From Ureibacillus composti (GTDB lineage: Bacteria; Bacillota; Bacilli; Bacillales_A; Planococcaceae), in assembly GCA_030348875.1 (NCBI GenBank), contig JAUCEP010000002.1, positions 136,501-200,500 of the forward strand: 64,000 nt of DNA, given 5' to 3'. Every line of letters begins with the position of its first letter. The stretch's first letter is position 1. A model generated the notes under the pieces. It saw nothing but the letters and a program-made list of their open reading frames with translations, was not told where the DNA came from and searched no databases. The position numbers and the translations under genes were made by a program. Positions 17,200-26,593 of this stretch are shown one piece after another.

Positions 17200-18696
17200 T
17201 TATTGGTTTACTTTTGCTAAGTAAGGGTTTGAAAGGTCCATACCATCTAAAGTTAGACCTAAAGCTTTTGCAACACCTTCACCATATGCTGGATCAGCTA
17301 AGTAGCAGTGTAAGATGTGGCGGCGTTGGATGAATTCTTCTACGCCTTGTAAGTTTGCAGCAGTGTTATCAAATAGACGTTGTTGCTCTTCAGCAGTCAT
17401 TAAGTTGAATAATTTACCTGGTTGCTCGAAGTAGTTGTTATCGTCTTCTTTGAAATCATAAATATCTGCAGGTCCATCAAGAGCTAAAGCAGGTTCTTTA
17501 TATTGTGGTTGTGCTTGTAAAGCACCATAGCTGTTTGGATAGTAAGAAATTGCACTACCGTTATTTCCATCAGTACGCATTGCGCCATCACGGTGATAAA
17601 CCATTGCTGGGCATTTTGGTGCGTTAACTGGAATTTGGTGGCTATTAACACCTAAACGGTAACGAGCAGCATCTGCATAAGAGAATAGACGCGCTTGTAA
17701 CATACGGTCAGGTGAGAAACCAATACCAGGTACTACGTTAGATGGAGCAAATGATGATTGTTCAACATCTGCATGGTAGTTTTCTGGGTTGCGGTTTAAT
17801 TCGAATTCACCAACAGGAATTAGTGGGTATTCAGATTTATACCAAACTTTTGTTAAATCGAATGGGTTATCTTTGTGATTGCGAGCTTGTTCTTCTGTCA
17901 TCACTTGGATGTACATTTTCCATTTAGGGAAATCGCCTTTTTCGATTGAATCAAATAGGTCACGTTGTGAAGATTCACGATCTTGACCAATTACTTTTGC
18001 AGCTTCAGCATCCGTTAAGTTTTTGATGCCTTGCTCTGAACGGAAGTGGAATTTCACATATACGCGCTCATTGTCAGCATTGATCATTGAATAAGTGTGA
18101 GAACCAAATCCGTGCATATGACGGTAACCATCTGGAATACCACGGTCAGACATAACGATTGTTACTTGGTGTAATGCCTCTGGTAGTAAAGTCCAGAAGT
18201 CCCAGTTACTGTTTGCGTTATGCATGTTTGTTTTAGGATCACGTTTTACAACGTGGTTTAAGTCAGGGAAGTGTAATGGATCACGGAAGAAGAATACAGG
18301 TGTATTGTTTCCGACTAAATCCCAGTTACCTTCTTCAGTGTAGAACTTAAGTGCGAAACCGCGAATATCGCGTTCTGCGTCAGCTGCACCACGTTCACCA
18401 GCTACAGTTGAGAAACGTGCAAACATTTCAGTTTTCTTTCCAACTTCAGAGAAGATTTTTGCTTTTGTATATTTTGTAATGTCGTGAGTGACAGTGAAAG
18501 TACCAAATGCACCTGAACCTTTAGCGTGCATACGACGTTCTGGAATCACTTCACGTGAGAAATTAGCTAATTTTTCGATTAAGAATACGTCTTGTAAAAG
18601 AATAGGGCCGCGACGACCAGCTGTTAAAACATCATCATGACTTACAACCGGCGCACCTGCAGTTGTCGTTAAACGTTGATTATTTTTATTAGACAT
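17200..18696 (-). CDS. katA: Catalase (KatA, clade 3 small-subunit type)
   Basis: A 498-residue haem catalase, typical of the small-subunit class. The catalytic histidine is His57 in [15 protein letters not shown]; the conserved [19 protein letters not shown] segment is intact, and the haem-binding tyrosine lies in [15 protein letters not shown] (about residue 340). It decomposes H2O2 in the cytoplasm. The start ATG follows ATAGGAGGTACATA. A PerR-like box lies about 75 bases upstream, pointing to peroxide-inducible control. It is a single gene. Confidence 0.97.
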   Translation of the reverse strand: MSNKNNQRLTTTAGAPVVSHDDVLTAGRRGPILLQDVFLIEKLANFSREVIPERRMHAKGSGAFGTFTVTHDITKYTKAKIFSEVGKKTEMFARFSTVAGERGAADAERDIRGFALKFYTEEGNWDLVGNNTPVFFFRDPLHFPDLNHVVKRDPKTNMHNANSNWDFWTLLPEALHQVTIVMSDRGIPDGYRHMHGFGSHTYSMINADNERVYVKFHFRSEQGIKNLTDAEAAKVIGQDRESSQRDLFDSIEKGDFPKWKMYIQVMTEEQARNHKDNPFDLTKVWYKSEYPLIPVGEFELNRNPENYHADVEQSSFAPSNVVPGIGFSPDRMLQARLFSYADAARYRLGVNSHQIPVNAPKCPAMVYHRDGAMRTDGNNGSAISYYPNSYGALQAQPQYKEPALALDGPADIYDFKEDDNNYFEQPGKLFNLMTAEEQQRLFDNTAANLQGVEEFIQRRHILHCYLADPAYGEGVAKALGLTLDGMDLSNPYLAKVNQ

Positions 18697-18729
18697 TTAT
18701 GTACCTCCTATATTGGTTATCTCTTCGAA

Positions 18730-18781
18730 AATAGTATAGCAAACTCAAATCATAATTTCTACTAAATTATAATAATTCTTT
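18730..18781 (-). promoter_or_regulatory. katA promoter with PerR-like box
   Basis: On the minus strand a 15-base site (18781 to 18767) reads AAAGAATTATTATAA and matches the PerR consensus TTATAATNATTATAA at 11 of 14 fixed positions. A TATACT -10 element lies at about 18732-18737, roughly 17 bases after a weak TAGAAA -35, so a bound repressor would sit at or just upstream of the -35. The repressor identity is inference from the target gene. Confidence 0.6.
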
Positions 18782-19091
18782 TTAAGTAATTTGTATTTAT
18801 AGTTTAAGTGTATCATTTTTTCTAAAACTTGTAAGTGAAAAAAATCACACATCATAGTTTATGATTCATTGAATAGAGAAAGAACTCGACTACAACAATG
18901 TTTTGTCGAATGGAATTATAGTTTTTATCATTTTTTAAAGGGAACTTTGTAGATAATTGTAGAATGATTGTGAATAATAAATGGAGTTCAAATACATCCT
19001 TAATTGAAAATAGCGTATGTAATTGAAAAAACGAGAGGTAATCTTTTACAGATTAATCTTGTGTTTGGTAAAAAAGTAGAGGAGAACGACT

Positions 19092-19377
19092 ATGCAACTT
19101 ACCATTACTTTTATCATTTTAGGTATAACCATATTATTGTTTATTACAAATCGTGTTCGTGCAGATTTAGTCGCTTTACTATCCCTGTTAACCCTCGTTG
19201 TATTTAAAGTCTTAACTCCATCAGAGGCATTAGCAGGATTTTCGAATTCTGTTGTCATCATGATTGCAGCACGCAGGTGGATATAAGTTTATGGACTTTG
19301 TAAAAGTGGGGGTTCCTTTACAAATCATCATATTGGTCATTATGATGATTGTGATTCCGATACTATTTCCGCTTTAA
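19092..19377 (+). pseudogene. SLC13-type anion permease remnant with large internal deletion
   Basis: The first 60 codons (from ATG 19092, good GTAGAGGAG site) encode the usual N-terminus of SLC13/DASS permeases (TNRVRADLVALLSLLTLVVF, then LAGFSNSVVIMIAA). Directly after this, in the +1 frame from 19273 to the stop at 19375-19377, the sequence encodes the usual C-terminus of the same family (AGGYKFMDFVKVGVPLQI and a final hydrophobic helix ending in PILFPL). Everything between, normally several hundred codons including TrkA-C domains, is missing, and the frames do not match. The gene cannot make a working transporter. A terminator follows. Confidence 0.8.
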
Positions 19378-19389
19378 AAGTAAAGATTA

Positions 19390-19430
19390 AAAGGAATGTC
19401 TCAATTGAAGAGGCATTCCTTATTTTTTTG
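19390..19430 (+). terminator. Terminator of the former SLC13 gene
   Basis: AAGGAATG-TCTC (19391 on) pairs with GAGG-CATTCCTT, followed by ATTTTTTT. It is still intact although the gene is dead. Confidence 0.75.
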
Positions 19431-19563
19431 GACAAATAACCATCTCCATGTTTTTGAATAATTTATGTCATATATGCAAAATACATCTTTTAAATGATAA
19501 GGTTCGAGTTGGTTTGTGGAAAATAGAAATTTAAAATGAAGGTATTGGAGGCATCGGCACAAT

Positions 19564-20610
19564 ATGAACATACAAGAAACAGAGCATTTTCTTACCCAAT
19601 ACAAAGATGAAAATGAACTAACAAACGAATGGTATTTGGAGCGCATGAGAGAAGTGAAAGACTTAAATGAATATTGGCCAACAACAGAAGAACTAGAGTT
19701 TGGAGCGAGAGTTGCATGGCGAAATAGTAATCGCTGTATTGGTAGACTCTTCTGGCAGTCTTTACATGTCATCGATGAACGGCATTTAGAAGATGAAGTC
19801 CAAATCTTTGAAGCCCTATTAAACCATATTTCATACGCAACAAATGGTGGGAAAATCCGACCGACTATTACGATTTTTAAGCCTGGAAAGGTTCGGATTT
19901 GGAATGAGCAATTAATTCGATATGCAGGCTATGTAACAAATGAAGGGATTGTTGGGGATCCGAATTCAGTAACGTTTACAAAAGTATGTGAAGAGTTGGG
20001 GTGGCTTGGGAAAGGGACAAACTTTGATGTTTTACCTTTAGTGATTCAAGTAGGCGATCGTAAACCAAAATTTTTTGAGATACCAAATAGCTATGTTTTG
20101 GAAGTGAAAATTCGACATCCTCAATATAAGAGTATAGATAAATTAAACTTAAAATGGTATGCAGTTCCAATTATTTCGAATATGAGATTGAGTATCGGAG
20201 GGGTTGATTTCCAAGCTGCACCTTTTAATGGGTGGTATATGGGGACAGAAATTGGTGCGCGGAATTTAGCAGATACAGATCGCTATAATATGCTACCGGA
20301 AATCGCAAAAGGTTTAGGTATTGAAACGGACCTAAATGCAACCTTATGGAAGGACCGTGCACTGGTTGAATTAAATATAGCGGTATTACATTCCTATAAA
20401 GAAGACGGGGTAAGCATTGTTGATCATCATACGGCTGCACAGCAATTTAAACTATTTGAGCAAAAGGAGCAAGAAAAGGAACGAGAAGTGACGGGGAACT
20501 GGACGTGGTTAATTCCACCTTTATCGCCTGCGACAACACAAATTTATCATAAACCAATCGCCAATATTATTAAGAAGCCAAATTACTTTAATCAAAAAAG
20601 GCCCTACTAA
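19564..20610 (+). CDS. nos: Bacterial nitric oxide synthase, oxygenase domain
   Basis: A 348-residue bNOS consisting only of the oxygenase domain, as in B. subtilis, with no attached reductase. The haem thiolate is Cys58 in [10 protein letters not shown], and the arginine-binding glutamate is Glu229 in [30 protein letters not shown] and [13 protein letters not shown] (the pterin/dimer region) are also present. It oxidises L-arginine to citrulline and NO in the cytoplasm using cellular flavodoxin-type reductases. In related bacteria the NO protects against oxidative stress and antibiotics. A TTGGAGG site lies 12 bases before ATG 19564. It is a single gene. Confidence 0.97.
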   Translation: MNIQETEHFLTQYKDENELTNEWYLERMREVKDLNEYWPTTEELEFGARVAWRNSNRCIGRLFWQSLHVIDERHLEDEVQIFEALLNHISYATNGGKIRPTITIFKPGKVRIWNEQLIRYAGYVTNEGIVGDPNSVTFTKVCEELGWLGKGTNFDVLPLVIQVGDRKPKFFEIPNSYVLEVKIRHPQYKSIDKLNLKWYAVPIISNMRLSIGGVDFQAAPFNGWYMGTEIGARNLADTDRYNMLPEIAKGLGIETDLNATLWKDRALVELNIAVLHSYKEDGVSIVDHHTAAQQFKLFEQKEQEKEREVTGNWTWLIPPLSPATTQIYHKPIANIIKKPNYFNQKRPY

Positions 20611-20746
20611 GGCAAACCAATATGGGTTACTATGTTTGTTTTACCCTGTATAAGAATAAACGGATAAATTTCTTTTAAATTGAAAATGCCTATATTTCCC
20701 CTAGGAAGGGGATATTTTCCGCGTATAACTTTATAACAACGAAAAA

Positions 20747-20776
20747 AAAGCATGGCATTTTACCATGCTTTTTAAT
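20747..20776. terminator. Bidirectional terminator between nos and the Mrr-like gene
   Basis: AAAGCATGG pairs with CCATGCTTT around a short loop, with A-rich DNA on the left and TTTTTAATG on the right, so it works for both convergent genes. Confidence 0.75.
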
Positions 20777-20841
20777 GTTTAATTTATTTTTGTACTTCAA
20801 ATGTTGCCCGAATTTATAATAGGCGGCAAATATTAACCAAT

Positions 20842-21396
20842 TTAGCTTTTCCCTAATATTATTTCGATTAATTCGTCTCGGTCAATTAAATATACTTCAT
20901 TTGTTTCGGCCAATTTTTCAGCTTGTTTTGTGAAATAGCTGTTCGTTACAACCCAGGCCTCTGTAGCTTCATACATTTTTAAAGCACCAATGATTTCTTG
21001 TACTGCTTTTACTCCTACCGTCCCTGAATAGCGTTTTGCTTGTACTGCGATGATATCCTCTCGATCTTCTAATATTAAATCTGCACCGTAATCCCCAGAT
21101 GCTTTTGTAAAAGAAACTTTAAATCCACGTTTTTTAAAAAGCATGCCTAAATATTGCTCGAATTCTTCACCGGTCATTTGATCTATTTCTTTAATACCGG
21201 CCTTTCGTAATCTTCTAAATCCACGTGTTTTTCTCCAAATTGTAAACGCAATATATAGGATGAAAAATCCAACAATGGATGTAATGGCACCTTCAATTGT
21301 ATGTGTATAGTAAAAACCAATCGCACCAATCAAAATGATGATAAGAAGCGGAAAAATACTAAATCTTTTCTTTTTCTTGTTTTTGCGTTTAGGCAA
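20842..21396 (-). CDS. Membrane-anchored Mrr-like restriction endonuclease-fold protein
   Basis: A 184-residue protein. A lysine/arginine-rich start (PKRKNKKKKR) is followed by two hydrophobic helices (about residues 13-50), then a PD-(D/E)xK nuclease domain of the Mrr_cat type (PF04471). The glutamate in GEEFEQYLGMLFKKRGF, the catalytic aspartate in ASGDYGADLILE, and the QAKRY of the core motif are all present (about residues 77-125). Such proteins cleave or bind DNA; the membrane-anchored form is common in Firmicutes and has no known partner gene here. No methyltransferase is near, so it is not an ordinary restriction-modification pair. Confidence 0.85.
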   Translation of the reverse strand: MPKRKNKKKKRFSIFPLLIIILIGAIGFYYTHTIEGAITSIVGFFILYIAFTIWRKTRGFRRLRKAGIKEIDQMTGEEFEQYLGMLFKKRGFKVSFTKASGDYGADLILEDREDIIAVQAKRYSGTVGVKAVQEIIGALKMYEATEAWVVTNSYFTKQAEKLAETNEVYLIDRDELIEIILGKS

Positions 21397-21461
21397 ACTG
21401 TTTAACCCCTTTACCTACATAGTCAAAGCTATTGTAACACAAAAGGGTACATATGTTTGCT

Positions 21462-22676
21462 TTATTCTATATATTGTTGTTTAGAACTAATAAACCCAGC
21501 AATAAATAAAATAATAGCTACAATGATAAATAAAATATTTGGGACATCCCAACTGTTAGTTACGTCGAATAAGTAACCAAATAAAACAGGTCCGACTGCT
21601 GCAAGTAAATAGCCAACTGATTGAGCAAACCCAGAAATTTCTGCTGCTTCATATGCTGTTTTTGTTCTTAAAGTGAACAACATCATACAAAGCCCGAATG
21701 ATGCCCCTCCTGCAAATCCTAAACAAATCATCCAAAGGAAGGCAAGATTCGTCCATTCAAACAACATTCCGATGAACCCCACAACGTAAAAGAATGTAAA
21801 AAACAGTACTATAGGTCTCTGAGAAGCAAATTTTTCAGCAATAATTGGGATTAAAAACGTCATAGGAATCTGTGCATATTGCATAATGGAAGTCATCCAA
21901 CCCGCGCCTTCAGGTGATAGCCCTTGAGCCATTAAAATAGATGGAACCCATGCAACTGTACAATAAAATAAAAGAGACTGAAAGCCCATCGTTGCAGCAA
22001 TGGCCCATGCTAGGGGAGACTTCCACAGTTTTGTTCCCTCTTTTGAAGAGGTGTTTGTCATGGTACTTAAATCAACCTTTTCACCCTTTATGAGAGGGAG
22101 CCAGACAATTAAAGTAATGATGGTCAAAATAATTGGAAATCCAAGGGCACCTTGCCATCCAAAAGGTGTATTTTCGGCTATTGGTTGGCTTACCCCAATA
22201 GCAAGGCCTGCAGAGACGTTCATAGCGACTGTGTATATTCCCATTAACAATCCAACTTGATATGGATATCTTAGTTTAAAAAAACTAGGGATTAAGACAT
22301 TACCAAAAGAAATTGCTACGCCTATTAAAATAGTACCGACAATTAACAGTGGGGTATCTCCTATAGAACGAACAACAATTCCGAGCGTTAATAAAATAAC
22401 TGAATAAAATAGTGTTAGCTCCATCCCGAATTTCCTTGCAATCCTTGGGGCAAAGGGAGAAACAACAGCAAAAGCAAGAAGCGGTATCGTTGTTAAGAAT
22501 CCTGCTAAAACATTTGAAATGCCAAGCCCTTCACGAATATAAGGAATGATTGGACCAACTGCTGTTAAAGGAGTACGTAATGTAGTGGCTAAAAAAATAA
22601 TAGCTAATACAAACAAGAGTGTTGTTATAGAAAATAGCAGTTTTCTTTGTGGCTGGATCGATTGTTTTTCATTCAT
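21462..22676 (-). CDS. CynX/NimT family MFS transporter
   Basis: A 404-residue twelve-helix major facilitator. The N-terminal ATTLRTPLTAVGPIIPYIREGLGISNVLAGFLTTI (first helix to second) is typical of the CynX/NimT (cyanate and nitroimidazole) branch, as is GVAISFGNVLIPSFFKLRYP. ATG 22676 is preceded by GGAGGAAACTT. It is a single gene; the region upstream is shared with the divergent L-box leader of lysP. The substrate is not determined. Confidence 0.88.
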   Translation of the reverse strand: MNEKQSIQPQRKLLFSITTLLFVLAIIFLATTLRTPLTAVGPIIPYIREGLGISNVLAGFLTTIPLLAFAVVSPFAPRIARKFGMELTLFYSVILLTLGIVVRSIGDTPLLIVGTILIGVAISFGNVLIPSFFKLRYPYQVGLLMGIYTVAMNVSAGLAIGVSQPIAENTPFGWQGALGFPIILTIITLIVWLPLIKGEKVDLSTMTNTSSKEGTKLWKSPLAWAIAATMGFQSLLFYCTVAWVPSILMAQGLSPEGAGWMTSIMQYAQIPMTFLIPIIAEKFASQRPIVLFFTFFYVVGFIGMLFEWTNLAFLWMICLGFAGGASFGLCMMLFTLRTKTAYEAAEISGFAQSVGYLLAAVGPVLFGYLFDVTNSWDVPNILFIIVAIILFIAGFISSKQQYIE

Positions 22677-22766
22677 AAGTTTCCTCCAATAATTGAGAGT
22701 AAATCCTTTTCATGACTGTAGCATACCGTGTGGATTTATCAAAATAAACTGAAATCTCCTAATAAG

Positions 22767-22795
22767 TTGTAATCGATTTTTTACTATGCTAAACT
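22767..22795 (+). promoter_or_regulatory. Promoter of the lysP leader
   Basis: TTGTAA (22767-22772), a 17-base spacer and TAAACT (22790-22795). Transcription would start at about 22802, some 40 bases before the riboswitch. Confidence 0.5.
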
Positions 22796-22842
22796 CGATA
22801 ACGATTAAATATTTAAGAATAATAAATACCTCAAAGTAATGG

Positions 22843-23013
22843 GGTAGAGGTCGCGATTATTAAGAGTAAAGCAGTGGAGATTGAGAGAATCGAAGAAACA
22901 GCTTGAAAGGAATAATTGCCGAAGTGTTAACGTAACTCTCTAGGTTAATGCTGGGGCTGTTTTCGAAAGGAACAGAACTGTCACAGGTTTAGGCTGTGTT
23001 GAGCTATCTTTCA
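22843..23013 (+). ncRNA. Lysine riboswitch (L-box)
   Basis: Conserved L-box elements appear in order: TAGAGGTCGCGATTATTAAG (5' P1 side), AATAATTGCCGAAGTG, ATGCTGGGGCTG, GAACTGTCAC, and TTGAGCTATC at the 3' end. This is the full core of the lysine aptamer. It lies 145 bases upstream of the lysine permease gene and is followed by a terminator hairpin, so high lysine should stop transcription of the permease. The recognition rests on the conserved blocks; no folding was computed. Confidence 0.93.
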
Positions 23014-23083
23014 ATTTTAGTATGTGGTAATATCTTTTTTTTGTATCAGATTTGCAAACACTTACCAAGATAAATTGAGTTAT

Positions 23084-23113
23084 GCCATCACAACAATTTT
23101 GTGATGGTTTTTT
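23084..23113 (+). terminator. Riboswitch-controlled terminator before lysP
   Basis: GCCATCACAA pairs with TTGTGATGG, followed by TTTTTTC. It is placed between the L-box aptamer and the lysP start, as expected for transcriptional attenuation. Confidence 0.85.
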
Positions 23114-23157
23114 CATTAATAAGGCAATACTGTGAGTACGATAAAGGAGATTTCTAA

Positions 23158-24606
23158 ATGAGTAAGCGACAACAAGAGTCAAAACAACAGTTACAACGTG
23201 GATTACAGAGCCGACATATTGCCATGATCTCCCTAGGTGGAACAATTGGGACAGGATTGTTTTTAGCAAGTGGAGCTTCTATTGCACAGGCAGGGCCAGG
23301 TGGGGCGCTTCTTGCGTATGCACTAATCGGTGTCATGGTGTACTTCTTAATGACGAGCTTAGGTGAAATGGCAGCATACATGCCTACATCTGGATCATTC
23401 AGTACGTATGCAACAAAATTTGTAGACCCTGCATTTGGGTATGCGATGGGGTGGAACTATTGGTATAATTGGGCAATTACTATTGCCGCGGAAATTTCAG
23501 CTGTATCATTAATTATGAAATATTGGTTCCCAGATAGTTCATCTGCTTTGTGGACAATTTTATTTATTATCGTCGTATTAACTTTCAATATCCTTTCGGT
23601 TAGGGCGTATGGAGAAAGTGAATATTGGTTTGCTATGATTAAAGTGGCAACAGTTATCGTTTTTATTATCGTGTCATTCTTAATGATTTTCGGTATTTTA
23701 GGTGGAAATGACCCAGTTGGATTTGAGAACTTCTTTGTTGGGGAAGCACCTTTCCATGGAGGATTCTTAGCTATTTTCGGTATCTTTTTAGCTGCAGGTT
23801 TTTCTTTCCAGGGTACAGAGCTGTTAGGTGTGACAGCTGGGGAGACAAAAGATCCTGGTAAAAGCATTCCTAGGGCAGTTCGCTCAGTATTTTGGCGTAT
23901 CCTACTATTTTATATTTTAGCCATTTTTGCGATTGGATTATTAATACCTTATACTGATCCAAGACTTTTATCAGAAGATATTGCAGTTTCACCATTTACA
24001 CTAGTATTCGATAAATTAGGAATTGCTGTTGCGGCTTCAGTTATGAACGCTATTATTTTAACCGCGATGCTATCAGCAGGGAATTCAGGCTTATATGCTT
24101 CTTCTCGAATGCTGTGGCAATTAGCTGTAGACGGAAAAGCACCAAAGATTTTTGCGAAGTTAAATTCCCGTGGTATTCCTGTATACGCATTGATTGCAAC
24201 ATTGGCAGTTGGATGTTTAGCATTTTTATCCTCCTTCTTCGGAGATGGTGTTGTTTACATGTGGTTGTTAAATGCTTCAGGTTTATCTGGGTTTATCGCT
24301 TGGGTAGGTATCGCTATAAGTCATTATCGTTTCCGCAAAGCCTTTATTGCACAAGGGAAGGATTTAAGCGTGTTACCTTATCGGGCAAGATTTTTCCCAT
24401 TTGGTCCATTATTTGCGCTCATTGTTTGTATAATTGTTATACTTGGCCAAAATTATACAGCATTTGTAGGTGGCAATATTGATTGGTATGGAATTTTAGT
24501 ATCTTATATTGGAATACCACTATTTTTAATTTTATGGTTTGGTTATAAAATTAAGCATAAAACAAAAGTCGTACCTTTAAATGAATGCGACTTAAATCAT
24601 AAGTAA
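23158..24606 (+). CDS. lysP: Lysine-specific permease (LysP type)
   Basis: A 482-residue amino acid-polyamine-organocation permease with twelve helices. The segments LGGTIGTGLFLASGASIAQAG, SAGNSGLYASSRMLWQLA, LLNASGLSGFIAWVGIAISH and the ending DWYGILVSYIGIPLFLILWF closely follow E. coli LysP. An AAAGGAG site lies 8 bases before ATG 23158. It imports lysine across the cytoplasmic membrane. The L-box leader upstream independently supports lysine as substrate. A terminator follows at 24609. Confidence 0.93.
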   Translation: MSKRQQESKQQLQRGLQSRHIAMISLGGTIGTGLFLASGASIAQAGPGGALLAYALIGVMVYFLMTSLGEMAAYMPTSGSFSTYATKFVDPAFGYAMGWNYWYNWAITIAAEISAVSLIMKYWFPDSSSALWTILFIIVVLTFNILSVRAYGESEYWFAMIKVATVIVFIIVSFLMIFGILGGNDPVGFENFFVGEAPFHGGFLAIFGIFLAAGFSFQGTELLGVTAGETKDPGKSIPRAVRSVFWRILLFYILAIFAIGLLIPYTDPRLLSEDIAVSPFTLVFDKLGIAVAASVMNAIILTAMLSAGNSGLYASSRMLWQLAVDGKAPKIFAKLNSRGIPVYALIATLAVGCLAFLSSFFGDGVVYMWLLNASGLSGFIAWVGIAISHYRFRKAFIAQGKDLSVLPYRARFFPFGPLFALIVCIIVILGQNYTAFVGGNIDWYGILVSYIGIPLFLILWFGYKIKHKTKVVPLNECDLNHK

Positions 24607-24608
24607 GC

Positions 24609-24652
24609 GAAAACGGCGAAATTCAATTATTTGGATTTTGCCGTTTTTTTCT
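24609..24652 (+). terminator. Terminator of lysP
   Basis: AAAACGGCGAAATTC pairs with GATTTTGCCGTTTT, followed by TTTCTTAT. Confidence 0.8.
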
Positions 24653-24840
24653 TATAAAAGATGGAAACGAATAAAGGGAGAAGTTACACTATTAAAAGTG
24701 AATTTAAACTAAAATTTTATTGAAAACGTACATGAATACAGTGGAGATAGAATAATGATAAATGATAGCGATTATAGGTGATTTGTCGAAAATAGGGATA
24801 AATTGATTGGATAGATTTAAAGGTAAAGGATGTTGAGAAT

Positions 24841-25527
24841 ATGACGGTTTCAGCTGGTTTTTATAAAAAAATGCAAGACTGGATTATTAATGAGCACACT
24901 GGAAATGTGGCATATCGCCCCTTTCAATCGAATGGAAATCCATACAGAGCAAAGATCTTTTTAGTGGGATCAAATCCGGAACCAATTCCGCAAATTGAAT
25001 TAGAGGATATAAAAATGTTTGCCGATTCTTTAGTGGATATCCAATTGTTTGAAATATTAAGTGGTCAATTAACAAGAGAACAAAAAGGTTGGCTTAACTT
25101 TTCCGTGTGGATGAAGGAACATTTGAAACAGGAAGTTGCTTTTACATATGTAAATTGTTATCAAGCAGAGGAACTACAACAATTAAAGCAATTGAAAAAA
25201 GATAAAGATCCATTGTATGTAAAGGGAACAGAAATATTTGAAGAAGTATTAAATGAGTTTTTACCAGATGTGATTATTTTAAATGGGACGAGTGCACTTA
25301 AAATGTTCCGAGAAAATTTTGAACGTGTGTTAATTGATACAAATGCCTCCAAAGAAACATTACAACAGATAGAAGAAGGCGGGATTTTTGCAACGTTGCC
25401 ATTAAGAGAAGGGAAAAATGTAAAGATTCTTGCTTGTCGAAATATGATGTATTTTGGAAAAGACGGTGCATCGTTTGGTCATTTGAAAAAAATATTGAGC
25501 GAAATTTATGATAATTATTTTGTGTAA
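24841..25527 (+). CDS. Uncharacterised protein, possible uracil-DNA glycosylase-like fold
   Basis: A 228-residue soluble protein not clearly recognised. IFLVGSNPEP near residue 40, LPDVIILNGTSALKMF near residue 145 and ILACRNMMYFGKDGASF near residue 200 vaguely follow the spacing of the uracil-DNA glycosylase superfamily (a glycine/asparagine-proline loop, a strand, then a C-terminal loop). The catalytic motifs themselves are not convincing. There is no signal peptide or membrane segment. The gene stands alone between lysP and the xpt leader. Confidence 0.55.
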   Translation: MTVSAGFYKKMQDWIINEHTGNVAYRPFQSNGNPYRAKIFLVGSNPEPIPQIELEDIKMFADSLVDIQLFEILSGQLTREQKGWLNFSVWMKEHLKQEVAFTYVNCYQAEELQQLKQLKKDKDPLYVKGTEIFEEVLNEFLPDVIILNGTSALKMFRENFERVLIDTNASKETLQQIEEGGIFATLPLREGKNVKILACRNMMYFGKDGASFGHLKKILSEIYDNYFV

Positions 25528-25628
25528 ATTTTGCGGAAAAAGCTTTAAATACGAACAATTTTACTAAAATTAATGTGAATGATAGGTAATTTCCGAATAA
25601 TTAGAATCGTTTTTTTATTCAATAGGTG

Positions 25629-25657
25629 TTGCATTCGACATAATCCGTGTTTATAAT
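25629..25657 (+). promoter_or_regulatory. Promoter of the xpt-pbuX operon
   Basis: TTGCAT (25629-25634), a 17-base spacer and a consensus TATAAT (25652-25657), about 30 bases before the guanine aptamer. Confidence 0.75.
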
Positions 25658-25689
25658 GGGTTCATTCTTAACAAAATCTTAACAATTGA

Positions 25690-25760
25690 AACTCATATAA
25701 TCGCGAGAATATGGCTCGCAAGTTTCTACCGACTTACCGTAAAAAAGTCGACTATGAGGA
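25690..25760 (+). ncRNA. Guanine riboswitch
   Basis: The purine aptamer core is complete: P1 ACTCATA with TATGAG, the J1/2 TATAATCGCG, the P2 loop GAGAATATGGCTCGC, AAGTTTCTACCG, the P3 loop, and GTCGACTATGAG. The specificity base before TATGAG is C (GACTAT), which is the guanine/hypoxanthine version, not adenine. It lies before xpt and is followed by a terminator. Confidence 0.95.
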
Positions 25761-25826
25761 GCATTGAGTGATGGCGAATGCATTTATTATTATCCTTAGC
25801 CATTATTCTATAACCTTTGAGTAATC

Positions 25827-25877
25827 ACTCGGAAGGCTTGCTCTCTCATAGAGAGACAAGTTTTCCGAGTTTTTTTG
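25827..25877 (+). terminator. Riboswitch-controlled terminator before xpt
   Basis: ACTCGGAA...CTCTCTCAT-AGAGAG...TTCCGAGT forms a long stem, followed by TTTTTTTGATTT, between the guanine aptamer and xpt. Confidence 0.85.
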
Positions 25878-25883
25878 ATTTGA

Positions 25884-26495
<612 letters not shown>

Positions 26496-26593
26496 TACAA
26501 TTTTATTTAATGTTTTGAAGAAAGCACAGTGCAGCAAATACGCCAAGGCGCATTTGATTCATTTCTTTTAACTTTAAGGGGGATTTTGTTCAA

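Noticed and set aside
20842..21396. Restriction-modification system
   Set aside because: Only an Mrr-like nuclease domain is present; there is no methyltransferase or specificity gene nearby.
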